A stretch of 64,000 nucleotides of DNA from Adenanthera pavonina (GCA_026686845.1 JAIVEN010000013.1:9444001-9508000), one strand, 5' to 3'; numbered from the stretch's first letter, positions 35,005-47,724 are shown. Numbers and translations are program-made. The notes: generated from the letters alone by a model not told the origin.

Positions 35005-36879
35005 TGTTGAATCAAATGTTGAATCAAGAGTTTTTGATGATTTCAAACTAACATCCAAGAGCTTGGATTGAAGATATCAAAGGAGATCAAAGTGTTTCAA
35101 GTGAAGAATTTCTGAGTAATTGCTGCTAGATCTTTTGTAGGATCTTTTGTTATGTTTAAATGAGGGTAAAAGATTTTGATTTTAAGAAAAGATGTTTTTA
35201 AACCTTGTTTTTATGTTAAATCTTGACTTATTTGAAAAATACCCACAAACAGACGAAGTTTGAAAGTTTAAACCGAACTGTCATATTGGAAATTCGAACT
35301 TTGCCTTTGGAAATTCGAATTTCGAGCTAAAACTGAATAAGTCTGAAGAGATGTCTCTCTATCAGACGAATTTTGATTCTCCAAAATTCGAATTTTCATC
35401 CAAGTTTGAAAGAAGCCTTTTAGTGACAGACGAACTTCTCATCTTCAAAATTCGAATTTCAGATAAAATGCAGTGTGAGAAAACCGAAGAAATTCGTCTG
35501 AAATAATGTTGATGTTCATCTAAAATCAAGATGAAATTGAGTTTCAAAAATACTATCTGACAGACGAACTTTGACTTTCCAACATTCGAATTTTCATATA
35601 AGTCTGAAAAAAGCTTCTTTGAAACAGTCGAACTTTGACTCTTCAAAATTCGAATTTCAGACAAAACACAACTTATGAAAATGGAAGAAATTAGTCTGAA
35701 ACATTGTTAAAGTTCATCTGAGATCAAGAATAATTTAAGTTTCAAAATTGCTTTCTGTCAGACGAACTTCAAACATTAAAATTTGAATTTCAGAAGCTAA
35801 GGTTGTGATTTTGTTGAAATAAAAAAATTGACATACGAATGACAGAGTTTTGTAACTTCGAATGTTGAAGTTAGTCTGAAAAGAGTCACTCTGACAGACG
35901 AACTTCACTCATTCAAAGTTCAAATTTTGAGGAAAGTGATCTACTGTACCTCTTTGAACGTTCTACAGATAGACGAATTTTGGGCTTCCAAAATTCGAAT
36001 TTCGAAGGCACTGTAGCAAATTGAAAACACTGTTCACACTTAACCAAAAAACTTTCTTCTTGAAAATTCGTATGTCACATTGTGAAAATATTCTGTAAGT
36101 TTCAAAATTCGAATTTCACTTCATGAACAGATGAACTTCGTGCTGTAACATTGGAAGCTTTAACCTTCGGTTCCTTCGAAATTCGTCTGTTGACCAACCA
36201 AAATTCGAATTTCAGTATGTCAGAAACATTAAATGCAGTTGGTAAACGGATAGTTTTTCAAAGTAACCATTGGATAACTTCCCCAACGGATAGATTTAGT
36301 CTCTAACGGATAGTTAGGACCAAAAATCTATAAATACAACATCATTTGAAGTTGTGAAACACGAATCAAACTTATATATACCGAATTTCTGCCAAATCTT
36401 CTTCTCAAAGCTTTTACCCTCTCAACTTCAATATTTGTACTTTAACCTTCATATCTACTCTATTCAAGAGAGTTATATCTTTGTAAACAATCTACTCTTC
36501 ATCTGGAAGATAGATTTACTTGTGAGGGGAAATTACAAGGGGATTGAGAAGCACATTGTATAAGTGCTTAGAGAGATTGAGAAAGCTCCAGAAACAGAGC
36601 ATACTCGTTGTACTGTGGCATTAGCAAGAAGCCCGTTGAATTCTTGCTGTATAGTGGAAAAATCTCAAGAGTTGTCTTGGGGACTGGAAGTAGGTCAACT
36701 GGATAGACCGAACCAGGATAAATTACTGAGTCTTCTACTCTCTATCTTTACTTTTCAGCTTGCTCCATTTTATACATTGCTTTTATTACACTGTGCTATC
36801 TTCACCCATTTCACTTTGTACTGAAAAATTTCAATCTTCCCAATTCACCCCCCCTCTTGGGAAGTCAGCCTTGCTAACA
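35005..36879 (+). mobile_element. Copia (Sirevirus-like) solo LTR, 1875 bp, target duplication TACTC
   Basis: Starts TGTTGAATCAAATGTTGAAT and ends CAGCCTTGCTAACA, flanked by TACTC at 35000-35004 and 36880-36884. TATA-like CTATAAATACAAC lies near 36328. From about 35230 to 36230 it is filled with AATTCGAATT and CAGACGAA motifs. No internal sequence is present. Same family as the array at 56784-62246 but in the opposite orientation. Confidence 0.92.
35230..36230 (+). repeat. AATTCGAATT / CAGACGAA motif array in the copia LTR
   Basis: Around a dozen occurrences of the palindrome AATTCGAATT (or one-base variants), alternating with GACAGACGAA(A/C)TTT motifs at irregular spacings of about 60-130 bp. 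The same array occurs on the other strand at 57440-58330 and 61045-61995. Confidence 0.75.
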
Positions 36880-37780
36880 TACTCCCCCTTGCTTGAACGA
36901 AAATCATACATGAAAGAGAGCAAAAAATCTGCCCAAATGAAGAGAAGAGGCAACAAAGTGAAGGAAGAAAAAGGAAGGAGAAATAGAGAAGAGAAAATCT
37001 AAGGAAACTGGTAAGTATGTTCCTTGCAATTCTTGAGTATTCTATTATAGTTTAATGGTTGTATGGCTTGATTATCATGAAGTTTCTCCCTTCCCTATCT
37101 CCGTACATTTTGGAAATAAGTGTGTTTGAGGAAGGAATGATGTTTTTATACCATAAATTTACAAGAGAACATGAGTGTTCACAAGAGAAAGCAAGCTAGA
37201 CATGATTGAAGCAAGAATTGAGAAAACTCATTCACTTTCTTTGAGAACAAATTTTTGGTCAGCATATTAGGCTAACTTAGAGTGAGAATTTAATTATTTT
37301 GATGCCAAAAATGGATTCCTCATCGCCAAAAACCTTAAGGACAAGTCATGGCTTTCTAAGAAAGGCTAAAATAAACCATATTGAAATTTAGGGTTCATTA
37401 AGCTCTTTGGGAAGCAACCCTTTGTTTTAGCTCATTTATCTAGTGTTTGATGTTGATTAGGGACTTGAGGAAGCTTGAGAAAGCTAGAGGAATCATTGGT
37501 TTCAAGAGGAAAGCCAAGTGGTACATCAAGAGGTAGCTAAGTTTTACACTCAAGCTTTATGTTCTTTCATTGTCTTTCTATGATTAAATTGTGTTGCTAT
37601 ATTGCAATTGTGATTTCTTTCATTAGTTTTGTCTATAAAATAAGGGGTGTTGTTCCCTAGGATGTTCATTTTCTAAGTCATTATGCTGCCAAAATTTGTA
37701 TGACTAATATGGCAATTTAATGTTTAAATCTGAGTTATTTGACATGATTGACATAATTGCATGAAATATAACTTGCTACT

Positions 37781-37797
37781 AAGATTGTCATAATCTT
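37781..37797 (+). other. LTR hairpin, AAGATT stem
   Basis: AAGATT-GTCAT-AATCTT, preceded by GCTACT and followed by GTTCCC. Relative to 24471 the outer G-C pair is A-T here, so pairing is kept. Confidence 0.5.
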
Positions 37798-38964
37798 GTT
37801 CCCTCAAGTGTCCCAAATGCTAGGTTCAAGCTGTGGCAATTCCATGGAGGAGTCCAAGAAATAAGCAAGAGAAATAAAGAAATAAAGAAATATTGAAGCA
37901 TGTTTGTTTAGAGAGTCATGGCACTCTAATGTTTGATAGTTTGTATAAAGTAATATATGCATTTGTAAGGCTATACTTTGCTGCCATTATGTTTATGTAA
38001 GTCTATGGTAGTGTATGGTTATGGCATAAACAACTTTGAGCAAAGTATGTGATGTATATGAATATTTTTGTCGTGATATGATGAAAGCTATCTATTTTGA
38101 ACATATCATAGTTATGTAGTTACTATTCATTTGAATTGCATTAAGGCATAAGAGTGTTTTATAACTTCAGAAACTATACAAATAGGGCTTTCCAACAAGT
38201 TAAAGAACACCTAAATTAGACATGTGCACAATTTATAGTATATTTTTGAATTTAAGGGTCAAAACTGGATAGTGTTGTGAAAATTGTGATTTTTACTGTA
38301 AGTATTATTTTTTAAAAAAAATGATATAAAATTGTACATAACTCCAAAAATTAATTGGCTTGTATTTATGAAAATATCTATGTTTTAAGTTTAATTTCCA
38401 CTGTTTTGAGCATAATTGGAGTTATATAATGAGAGTTATACATGTTTTCCTAGAACTATTTCAGTAAAAGTGAGATTCTGACCCTTAGTGATTTAAGTTA
38501 GAGCCATGCCCTACACAAGTTAAATAAATATGCAATAAAAATATGGCTATAAAATAGACATGCAGAGATTTCTTATGATGTAAAGAAATCACAAATTGGC
38601 TCAAGAAAGAATATGAAATAAATTTTGAAGTTAGGCCAGAAAACCCGGAATAGAATTTGACCATTTGAATAGTGAATCCTTAAGCAATAAACTGTATGAA
38701 TTGGTCCAGTTAAATTCAAGTTTCATATTTTTTCTTCTTAAAGCATGTTTCTAGCTTCATTTATGTCTTGAACCATACGAATATGATTTTTCTGGATATA
38801 GTTATGATTTTTGAAAGTTCATCCAAAAACTTGGGTACCAAATGAACAGTACCACATTTTTTTATTTTAATTATTTTGGACCTTTTCATGATTCAAGCAT
38901 TTAATATGATCCAATTGGACAATAAATATGCTATACTACTTGGAAAAATGTGTTTTTAAAGTAA

Positions 38965-39804
38965 AATGTTATAAGGAGAATCAATCAGGTGTCAAAGCTT
39001 TCCATTAGATATCCTTTTATTAACAAGCCATCTCAAGTTCTTTGTATCCCTTGCATTAGCAAATAAGCATTTGAACCTTGGTATTTTTGGAAGATACCAT
39101 AACACCTTTACAAGAGGACTTCATAGGAGGATCCTTAACAATCTCATCACAACTAGCATCACCATTGTCCTTCACTTTATGTAGCATGGTGCCCCATATT
39201 TTGAACACACATGCAACCCTTCTTACTTATTTTTATACAATATACAGTCATTAGGGCAAGCATGCATTCTTTTATACTCTATACCCATCGAGCACAAGAT
39301 TTTCTTTGTCTCATAGTTATGATCCTATAGTTCATTAACTTCTAAAGCATAATTTTCAACAACTTGAGCAAATCCATAAAACTCGAATCAATCCACCCAT
39401 TTTTCTCTTTCAAGTTGAACAATCTCAACATCGTTGATAGCCATGTAAACTTAGTGCACCCTGAGTATAAAGGCTTCTCTGTATCATTGTACAAGCTATC
39501 ATATATGTGTGCTCGATTAAAGGCCTCTACCCCAACATCACAAATCATGTCTACTAGTCAATCATCCATATCCACATCAACTTCTCCCATTTAAGATATA
39601 ATTGGTATTTCTAAGACCTTACTATGTCATATCCATCATGTATACCTCTTGTTGAACCTATCACATATTACATGCTCTCTTATTTTTGCAATAAAATCTC
39701 TCATTGCTACCAAAAACATTTCTTTGAGTAAATTCTAGAAACTAGTCTACCCCATTCTCATAGTTATCACTTGTTTGTCTAGAATGCATCCAACTACGAT
39801 CCAT
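38965..39804 (-). pseudogene. CACTA (En/Spm) TNP2-type transposase remnant
   Basis: Minus strand from an ATG at 39804: MDRSWMHSRQTSDNYENGV, the usual TNP2 start. After decayed sequence there follow GCTKFTWLSTMLRLFNLKEK and WIDSSFMDLLKLLKIML (39345-39460), then MGIEYKRMHACPNDCILY (about 39230-39290), CSKYGAP, and finally RFKCLFANARDTKNLRWLV near 38990-39060. All these blocks are in TNP2 order. Several stops and frame changes interrupt it and large parts are missing between blocks. CACTA terminal repeats were not found, so this is an internal fragment. Confidence 0.8.
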
Positions 39805-39864
39805 GACTAATTTAAACAGCCACCAAATAGTAGAAATATAGCTTCTTATAAAAAAAGGTGCCTT

Positions 39865-42800
39865 TGTCACATCTTACATTTTTCTAGCTTATTATAAAAG
39901 TAGCTTAACTTTGTCCAAAACTTTGATCTTTAGAAAACTTAAACCTAACTTGAACCTAAATCTGTAAAACTGTTTTTGCACAATTTTTGCATACTTGGGC
40001 AGCAATTTTTGGAAATTTATAACTAATTGCTAAAAAATTGTTTTATAGTGGTTTAAGTTTCTTAAAATATCTTTCATCATGAATTTCATGGGAAAAATAT
40101 GAAACTAGACTTTTATCATGTGAAATAGTACAATTTATTCTAAAACTTTTATTGTTCAAATTCCATTCCAGTAAATTGTCCAGTTTCACAAACTTAAATT
40201 TGATGTGCCATTTTTCTTTATATACAAAGCCAAACATCCAAACTTTACATCATTGTAAAGTTCTGTCTATCTAGTTTTGAAGCATGTAAATATCTCATGG
40301 TGATACTATTACTCCTAGACCAAGGGTTCCTCCAAAGAATTAGTATACTAGATTGCTTCTAAAATGCACAGGTTTGGGAAAAACATGTATTTCTGATAAT
40401 ATATAAATCCAATTTACAATCAATCAACACCATATGAAAGATAACACATAGACGTACATGAAAATATAGCCCATTAAATATTTGGGAAACAATATGAATT
40501 TATACATGCCTCTGAAATACTCATCAAAATAGAAATTGTTTTCTAGTAAAACATTTCCAAATAAATAGTTGCTAAAACAATTATTCCTCCATCATTCTTT
40601 TTGGTTCAAATTCTTGCTATTGGAAAAGCTTTTTCCTAGCATTCGGAACTTAGAGGAGGTGAGATTCATTACATCTCATTTTTGGACACTTTTTCCATGA
40701 ATATTACCTCATTTGGATACTAAAAAAAGGATTCTAAGGACTTGAACCAACTAAAAACCTAAAAATTGTAAAATTTATTTTTGTTCACTGTTCATCATAT
40801 TGCGTAGTAAAGTTTGAAAATTCATAACTAAATACACAAAAATTATTTTACTATAATTCAAGTCTCCAAAAATCATGCACATCTTGAAGTTCATGGTAAA
40901 AATATGAAACTAGAATTTGGACGTGTCAATTAGTATAGATTATTCATCCAAATTTATTGTTCATTGTTTGCTTTTAGTTTCTATCCAGATTCTGATCCAT
41001 AAACTTAAAAATTTATATCTCATACGATACATGGCTATTTTGTGCATTCTTTGCATCATTTGAAAGCTCCGCATGTCTACTTTCTAACAATTTTGTACAT
41101 TTATTTAACTTGTACATGGCAGAGCATCAATATAAACATTCAAGGGTTAGGATATTTCTTTTTTGGAACAGCTTTGGGAAAACAAGCATAACTTCATTTC
41201 TACAGCTTCAAATGTATTCAAACTAGTAGCATATTAAAATAAAAACATAGATATTTCCATATATACATGCATACCACTAAATTTTTGGAGCACTACATAG
41301 CTTTGTACATTGTTTCAGAATTAACAATAGTTTTAAATATTTTCTAGCAAACAGTTTTCACATCACTAAATTCTTTGAGCCAAATCCTCTTTTATTCTTT
41401 GCCAAATAATACATAAACTATTTTGGCATAACAAATATTATATTCTCTAACTAGAGAAACCATACTTTGGCTCATTTCTTTTAATATGACATACTTAAAC
41501 TTTCTTATACATTAACATGTCATAATCTTTCCAATAAAAGAAAACATACATAACTTTTCATTCTAAACTTTATTTCATACTTTAACATCATACAACATAC
41601 TTTCCTATACATCATATGGCATTATAATATATCATTTATACATAACCATAGCATAATATACATAGCATGCTTTATCATTTAAACATCATCATAGCATAAG
41701 CTGTAGCTTGCTTTCTCATCACTTTCATCTTCCATTGCTTTTTCTACATTGACTTTCCATTACCTATCGTTGTTAGTAATTGAGAGGAAGAGATTGAGCA
41801 TCTCAATAGTATACTTGAACATGCAATCATATCATTACATTACATTGAAAACTTTCATAGCATTGCATAATTTATTAAAAATACCTGAAAATACTATGTT
41901 GGCTAGAAAAATCCTGGTAGTATAATGGCATAAAAATAGGACATCTCCGGCTAAACCTTCATCAATTAAATAGCTAGCCAATCATAAAAACAATCATAGT
42001 AACAACATGGCAACATAATCATCTCATAAAACATGCATAAAATATAATTGTGCAATAATATCAAAGCAAGGCAAGTAATACTACCTTGGAGCTTTAATCT
42101 TTTCTCTTTGAGCTTGACTTTCTCTTACTTGAAGTATTTCCCAATTACTTCCTACCACTTCCCAAACCTAGAAACATCAATACAACTATGCTAAGTCATT
42201 CAATGTCTCATGTGTTCTCATAAAGTTTACTTTGAACCCTAAACTTTCATATTTTGTACACTAGCTTTAGCCTTTCTTGACTAATTTGGACCTTAGGAAC
42301 TCATTGGAATCATTAGAATCATCAAATTCCAACACTATGGTCTATTTATCTTTTGACTGAAACATATACTTCAACAATTCATATTTTACATCTTTGATTA
42401 AATCTTGAAATCTTTACCTTTCCTTTACTAAGTTTTGCATAAGGAATCCATTTCTACCATTGGATTCATGAAACTCCCACTCCTACCTCACTTCCTCTCT
42501 TGGCCAAAACATACCTCTTGGTGAGCAAGAAGAGGAATTTCATTCTTCCATCATGAATACTCATACAAACCTATTTTCTTGCAACTAACTCATGCTTCCC
42601 TTGGCTTAGTTCATGAAAACAACTTCTACATGCATAATCCCTCTTGGCCGAAACCTAGACCCTTGGAGGAGAGGAGAAAACTTAACTATCCTAACTCAAA
42701 ACTCATGGAAACTAAGTTAGATTGGAAGAAGAAACTTGCCTTAAGCTTGAATTCTTGGTCTTCAAGCTTTACTCCTTGCTTTTCCTTCTTTTTCTTCCTT

Positions 42801-43800
42801 CTTCCTCATCTTTTCCTCTCAATATTTTGGCATAGCTTTCCCTCTTTTTCCTATGCTTATTTCATCGAAGAGGGAGGGGTTTATATAGACCACCAAGCCT
42901 TGCAAAATTCCTTCAAGTGTCCCTTGATATTTTGGCCAAAAATGATAACTTCTTAAGGAAGTTTATCCAAAAATAATTAAATATTCCTTCTAAGCATGTG
43001 AGGAAATTTTGGTCAATGAGAGGAGCGACTATCCTTCATAATGTATATTTTTCTTAGTTCAAATATATCTTGTATTTGTTATTTTTTAGAAGGAATTATA
43101 GTTAGGGACCAAAATAACAAATTTATTATAAAATAAGACCTGTTACTACTCATTCTCCCAATTATACTACCCAATATTCTAGATTTTAAGACTTTTTATT
43201 AGTTAAAGTACTTCTTTATAATTAATTTACTGTATTGGTCCCTAACTGTAATTTCCCTTATTTTTTATCTGGACAATCAAAGGCAATTTTATAGTATTTT
43301 AGAATACGATTATATTCTTTTAAGTACACAAAAATAATTTGGTTTGAGATCTACATTTAACTTAATATCCTATCTCAAATTGTATTTATGTCGGACGCAC
43401 CTAGTTTTCTTTATTTGTGGGGCCCACAGTACTTTGTCTTTTTCTACATAATTTTACTACATTCTGTAATCTATTTCTTTTTCAATCAAATTCCTTTGGG
43501 CTTAACACATTATTCCATTTGATCCAGAATGTCATAAGGTCCATTTTGACAAATTTATTAAATTTTCAATTTTTTTGGAAATTACCATAAAGTACCTAAA
43601 ATTTTGGATAATTATAGTTAATGACCTAATATTTTGAATTAATTACAATTGAGGCTCAATACTGAAAATTGCTACTTTGTTCCCTTATGGTATTCATTTA
43701 GCATATCAATACCACATCTTTCTAACCATTCTTTTCTCATATTCATTTAAGACACATCATAATTATACTTTCACATAGCCTTGAAAATCAGGATGTTCCA
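39865..43800 (-). mobile_element. Minus-strand LTR copy or copies, apparently two overlapping
   Basis: The low end on the minus strand is AATGTAAGATGTGACA, like the terminus at 25276. The high end begins TGGAACATCCTGA, a decayed TGTAACATCC. At 3.9 kb it is too long for one LTR: the 3'-end type block (GAAAATTCATAACTAA, ATGGTAAAAATATGAAACTAG) occurs twice, near 39990-40130 and 40790-40920. A hairpin GAGAT-GCTCA-ATCTC (minus) lies at 41790-41804. The CT-rich stretch at 42780-42850 is the leader seen on the opposite strand. No coding sequence; open frames here are composition artefacts. Confidence 0.55.
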
Positions 43801-44883
43801 AGATTGGGCATCTCAGTAGCAACTTTGCACATACAATCATATTATCACATCACTTTAAAAACATTGAGCTCATTTCATAAACTTTCATCAAATATTGAAA
43901 TACCATATTACTTTATAACATTTTTGCAAAACATCATTTTAAAACAGGTTATCCTAAACTTGTAAATAATCAATCAATCATAAAACATACAGAACACAAC
44001 ATGGAAAGCTTTCATAAATACATGTAATAAAATAATGTAATACAAGTTACTACCTCAAAGGTTTAACATTTTCTTATCTTTATCCTTGAGTTTTGCTTGC
44101 CATCTCTCCTTCCTCTTCAAGCATTCCCTTTCCTTCTTTTTCTCTCCTCTCTCGACTTTCTTCCTTCCTTTCTCTCTTTCTTAATTCCTTGGCCTCTCTC
44201 TCTCCTTCTTTTTCCCTCACGCCTTCCTCTCTCTCTTCTCTTCTCCTTTCTCTTCAGCCAAGTATGGGGAATGAAGGAAGTTGGGAGCTAGCCTTTTATG
44301 CTCTACCATACTTGGCTTGCAAGTCAATTTCCATCTCTTCCAAGTCTTTCTACTTCTTGCCCAAGTTGTCTATTTATGACATCATGTCCTTGCCAAATTA
44401 TGACATCATATTTAGCAAATTTCCACTTTTGCCCTTTAAATTTCAGCCAAGAGAGAGACTAATGAGAGAGAACAATTTCTTTTTCCAATAATATGCGTTA
44501 GGCATGTCTAGAGAGAAACTAGAGAGAAAAATTTTCCGTTTTGAACTAAAATGCCCTCACATTATCCATATGCATACATTTCCTCTTAATCACATTCGTC
44601 AATTTCTTGCATTTTGGCATCTCAATATTCTTCCATAATAATTTTGAAATTATTATTTAATTTCCATAAAAATTTTGAAATTAATTTCATCTAAGGACCA
44701 ATGCTTTCATTTTATTTCAACCAAGGTCCAAGCATATTTCCTCCTAAGAACCTTAGGAAAAACTTAATTTCAATAATGGACCAATCACTTATTTGCCCTA
44801 TATATGCATGTATAATCATATCCCTATACATTATATAGAATAATCCCTTATTATTCTATGCATAAGAAATTCGAGACGTTACA
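43801..44883 (-). mobile_element. Minus-strand LTR, 5' part
   Basis: Begins TGTAACGTCTCGAATTTC on the minus strand at 44883. It runs to 43801, where its hairpin region (CTACTGAGATGCCCAATCT) abuts the start of the neighbouring LTR. CT-rich 44100-44260 on the plus strand is its purine-rich leader seen from the other side. The serine/leucine-rich open frames there are low-complexity artefacts. Confidence 0.6.
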
Positions 44884-45556
44884 AACTTGACCTATTCCCA
44901 ACTAATTAGAAAATAGAATAATTAAGGACTTAATAAACTATGATACCTTGGTTGATTTTCTTTGCTTTTCAACTTGATTTCCATGCTCCCACTAGCTTCC
45001 TTGGGTTTCTTCAAGTCCTAATACATCACCAAACACTAGCTTAGGCCACTATTTCATGGAGCCAAATCACAGAGTCTCAAACTAAACTTTAAAATTTCAT
45101 TTTGGTTTCCTCTTGGTTTCTCTTTGCATCAATACTTGTTCTTAAGGTTTTGGACTATGAGGAATCCATTTTGGGGTTAAAATAATGAAATTCTCATTCA
45201 AAACATCACCCTTATTTTGATCAAAGCCTAAAAGAGAATGGAAAAAATTGATTTGCTTTAAAATACATCAAACTAGTCATAAACCCATGCACCTAGTGAC
45301 AAGTTCATGTTTTTCCCCATGGTTATTGTTCAAAAACTCATCTCTCTCTCTTAAGGTCATGGTCGAAATTCTTAGGGTCGAAGAGGAGAGGCAAGGCTCC
45401 ATGAAAGCTTCTCTAAATACTTCAAAACACAAGCCAAATATAGTAGGAACACTTATCAACAACTTGAACTTTCTAACTTGTCTTCTTACTTCCTCCTTTT
45501 CTCTCTTCTTTCTTGTATTCCTTGAAGCTTTTCTTTCCTTTCTTGCCGCTATAAGA
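44884..45556 (-). other. LTR-like non-coding remnant
   Basis: Minus-oriented sequence with a purine-rich minus-strand tract at about 45480-45545, similar in layout to the LTR leaders nearby. No termini recognised. No gene seen on either strand. Confidence 0.35.
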
Positions 45557-45602
45557 TGTAATGACCTACTCCCATAAGTCCCATGACCTACTCCCATGAG
45601 TC
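45557..45602. repeat. 22-bp tandem duplication
   Basis: TGACCTACTCCCATRAGTCCCA occurs twice head to tail near the 3' end of the host LTR; only two copies. Confidence 0.6.
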
Positions 45603-45740
45603 CCAAACACAACTCCTAAAACAACAAAATAGAGAAAAGCCCTAAGTAGTGTAACATCCGGTTGCTTCTTTGGGATTGACGATTGTCCCCATAAACCAAC
45701 ACAAGCCGTTCCGGTGTGTTTTGTCCTCACTCACACACCT

Positions 45741-45810
45741 CCTTCCCAAGAGGTCACCCATCCTAGAATTGCTCCAAGTCAAGCATGCTTAACTGAGGAG
45801 TTCTTAAGGA
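45741..45810 (-). promoter_or_regulatory. 5S rRNA-like Pol III promoter block, left LTR
   Basis: On the minus strand: AGAACTCC, AGTTAAGCATGCTT and GGATGGGTGACCTC in the order and spacing of plant 5S rRNA (box A, intermediate element and box C region). Identity is high at the control elements and low between them. In Cassandra this block is transcribed by RNA polymerase III (family knowledge). Confidence 0.75.
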
Positions 45811-46237
45811 ATAGGCTACCAAAAAGGTAGATGCACCTTGTTGGTGTAGGTAGTACTTATCAATTCCTTTAAGCTATCTTTAATCATATAGTCTCATACC
45901 TATACAGTCTCTTGATCCCTCTCATTCTGATATGTATTCGATTCATTCATATGCCTTTCCCACTTAGAAGCCTGCCAGGAGCCGCTCCTTGTCCGTGCCT
46001 CATCACTTTTTATCTCACACCCTCTTTCTTGCAACAGTAATCACTCCTCGCCCTCATCAGCACCCGAATGTCACATGCCCACCAGCTTCTGTGTGGTTCA
46101 TCCTCGAACCATGCCGTACTAAGAGAGGCCGGGCTTTGATACCATTTGTAACATTCGGCTGCTTCTTTAGGATTGATGACTGTCCCCACAAACCAAAATA
46201 AGCCTTTTCGATGTGCTTTGTCCTTATTCACACACCT

Positions 46238-46307
46238 CCTTTCCAAGAAGTCACCCATCCCAGAATTGCTCCAAGTTAAGCACGCTTAACTGAGGAGTTC
46301 TTAAGGG
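46238..46307 (-). promoter_or_regulatory. 5S rRNA-like Pol III promoter block, right LTR
   Basis: Same block as in the left LTR: AGTTAAGCGTGCTTAACTTGG and GGATGGGTGACTTC on the minus strand, with one change in the box C core (GACC to GACT). Confidence 0.7.
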
Positions 46308-47724
46308 ATAGCCTATTGAAAAGGTAGGTGTACCTTGTTGGTATAGGTAGTATCTATCAATTCCTTTAAGCTATCCTTAACCATATAGTCTCATACCTAT
46401 ACAGTCTCTGGATCCCTCTCATTCTGGTATGTATTTGATTCATTCATATGCCCCTCCCACTTAGAAGCCTCCCAGGAGTCGTTCTTTGTCCGTACCTTAT
46501 CACATTTTATCTCACACCCCTTTTCTTACACAGGCAATCACTCCCCGCCCTCATCAGCACCCGGATGTCACATGCCCACACCCATCATGGTATTGTTTTG
46601 GCATTGTGCGCAGAACTAGAGGAAATAGGATGAAGGAAGGCTCAAGTGGAGGAAAATTGAGCTCCATACTGTGGCTTAAAGCAGGGCCACAATGGTGAGA
46701 TTAAGTCCAGTGCCGTTATTTGAGTTGAAGCACGGTGGCACCGTGGTGGACTTATCTGAGGCTGTGGCAAGAGTTAGGTTTTTAGTTTAAATCAGGAACA
46801 TTTTGGACAATCAAAAAGAAAGAAATGGAGGGGAGTGATGGAGAAGAATGCAAGAGCTATGCTAAGGCTTGCTAGATTCGGCCTTGGGAAGTGTTTTTCG
46901 GACCTCAAGAGCTTGAATTCAAGTTGGTAAGTGATCTCTACTCCTCTCTCTCCATTTTCTTCGGTTGAATTTGGGATTTTTCAATTATATATCGGGATTT
47001 CTAGTTTGGGACAAAATCCACCGATTGAAATGGAGTTAGAGAAGTGTGTTTTGGTATTCTTGTTGCTTGGATGTGAATTTTGAAGGGTTTATGCATGATT
47101 TGAGCTTAACCCTAGGTTATTTTTGGTTAAGGCTCTTGGGAATTCGAAGTATATGAGATTGTTTGGTGTTTGAATGGTTCCTAAGAGCTTTATGATACAT
47201 GAAAGGGGTGTTAAAACCTTGGGTTAGGCTAAAGTAGTTGAATAGTAATGTTTGGTTTATGTGGTTAATTGGGAAATTGTGATATTGTGAAGGTTGCTTG
47301 ATTAACTGAGAGGGGTTCAAGCGTGTTGGACAACTTTAAAAGTTCATGGAATCTACATGTATGGTATTGACGCTTGAGGTAACCGGGTGTTTGTTTGTAT
47401 TATATTATTTATATTGTATGATAGTACGTATATTTATGTATACATGCATGTTTCTTTTATACCATGATATTGATGTGTTTGTGTGTACTGTTTTCTATAT
47501 ATCGTGGTATGCATACAGTTAGATGATGATTATGATTACGATAATGATGACATATGTGATGATAATATTCATATGACATTGCATGATGCATACATGACAT
47601 TGTCACATGATGATGATGATTATATGATGACACATGAGCATTACCACATGGCATTGTGAGATTGTGATATATGGCGGATTGGATGGTGATGATATGATGA
47701 TGATATGATATATGATGATATATA

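Larger units (their letters stand above)
22850..38960 (+). mobile_element. Decayed full-length Ty3/gypsy element with nested hAT and copia insertions
   Basis: Reassembled from context: 5' LTR (about 22850-25276), leader 25277-25773, hAT insertion 25774-30026, gag-pol remnants 30035-34212, polypurine tract next to the 3' LTR start at 34226, and 3' LTR to about 38960, itself interrupted by a copia solo LTR at 35005-36879. All retroelement parts point the same way. Both LTRs share the ATTACAGTTAATAACCC-type and AAGCTCTCAATGAG blocks and the CTACTRAGATT hairpin region. Outer borders were not resolved by a target duplication; the left start is uncertain by about 100 bp. Confidence 0.65.
34226..38960 (+). 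repeat. 3' LTR of the decayed gypsy element (interrupted)
   Basis: Starts TGTACCATCCC. Its body is 34226-35004 plus 36885-38960; the copia solo LTR sits between. It contains ATTACAGTTAATAACCC, CAAAGCTCTCAATGAG and a hairpin at 37781-37797. The right end fades near 38960, where CACTA transposase sequence starts, and the terminal CA was not identified. Confidence 0.65.
45650..46570 (-). mobile_element. Cassandra-like TRIM with 5S rRNA-related LTRs
   Basis: Two 424-bp direct repeats (45650-46073 and 46147-46570) enclose 73 bp. Read on the minus strand each LTR starts TGACATYCGGGTGCTGATGA and ends in TGTTACA. The right LTR is followed by TGGTATCAAAGCCC (initiator-Met primer site, 46144-46131) and the left is preceded by a CAGAAGCTGGTGGGCATG purine-rich tract, so there is almost nothing between primer site and polypurine tract. 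That is the TRIM layout. Each LTR carries a 5S rRNA-like block, the hallmark of Cassandra. The LTRs differ at roughly one base in ten, so it is old or a mixed dimer. It has no coding capacity. Confidence 0.85.

Noticed and set aside
44093..44491. 132-codon Ser/Leu-rich open frame
   Set aside because: Translation of a CT-rich tract that is the antisense of an LTR leader; overlapping frames give the same kind of composition.
45741..46307. Possible genuine 5S rRNA genes
   Set aside because: Only the promoter-box portion of 5S rRNA is conserved; the 5' and 3' ends of the mature RNA are absent and both copies sit in LTRs, so a Cassandra-like element is the better reading.
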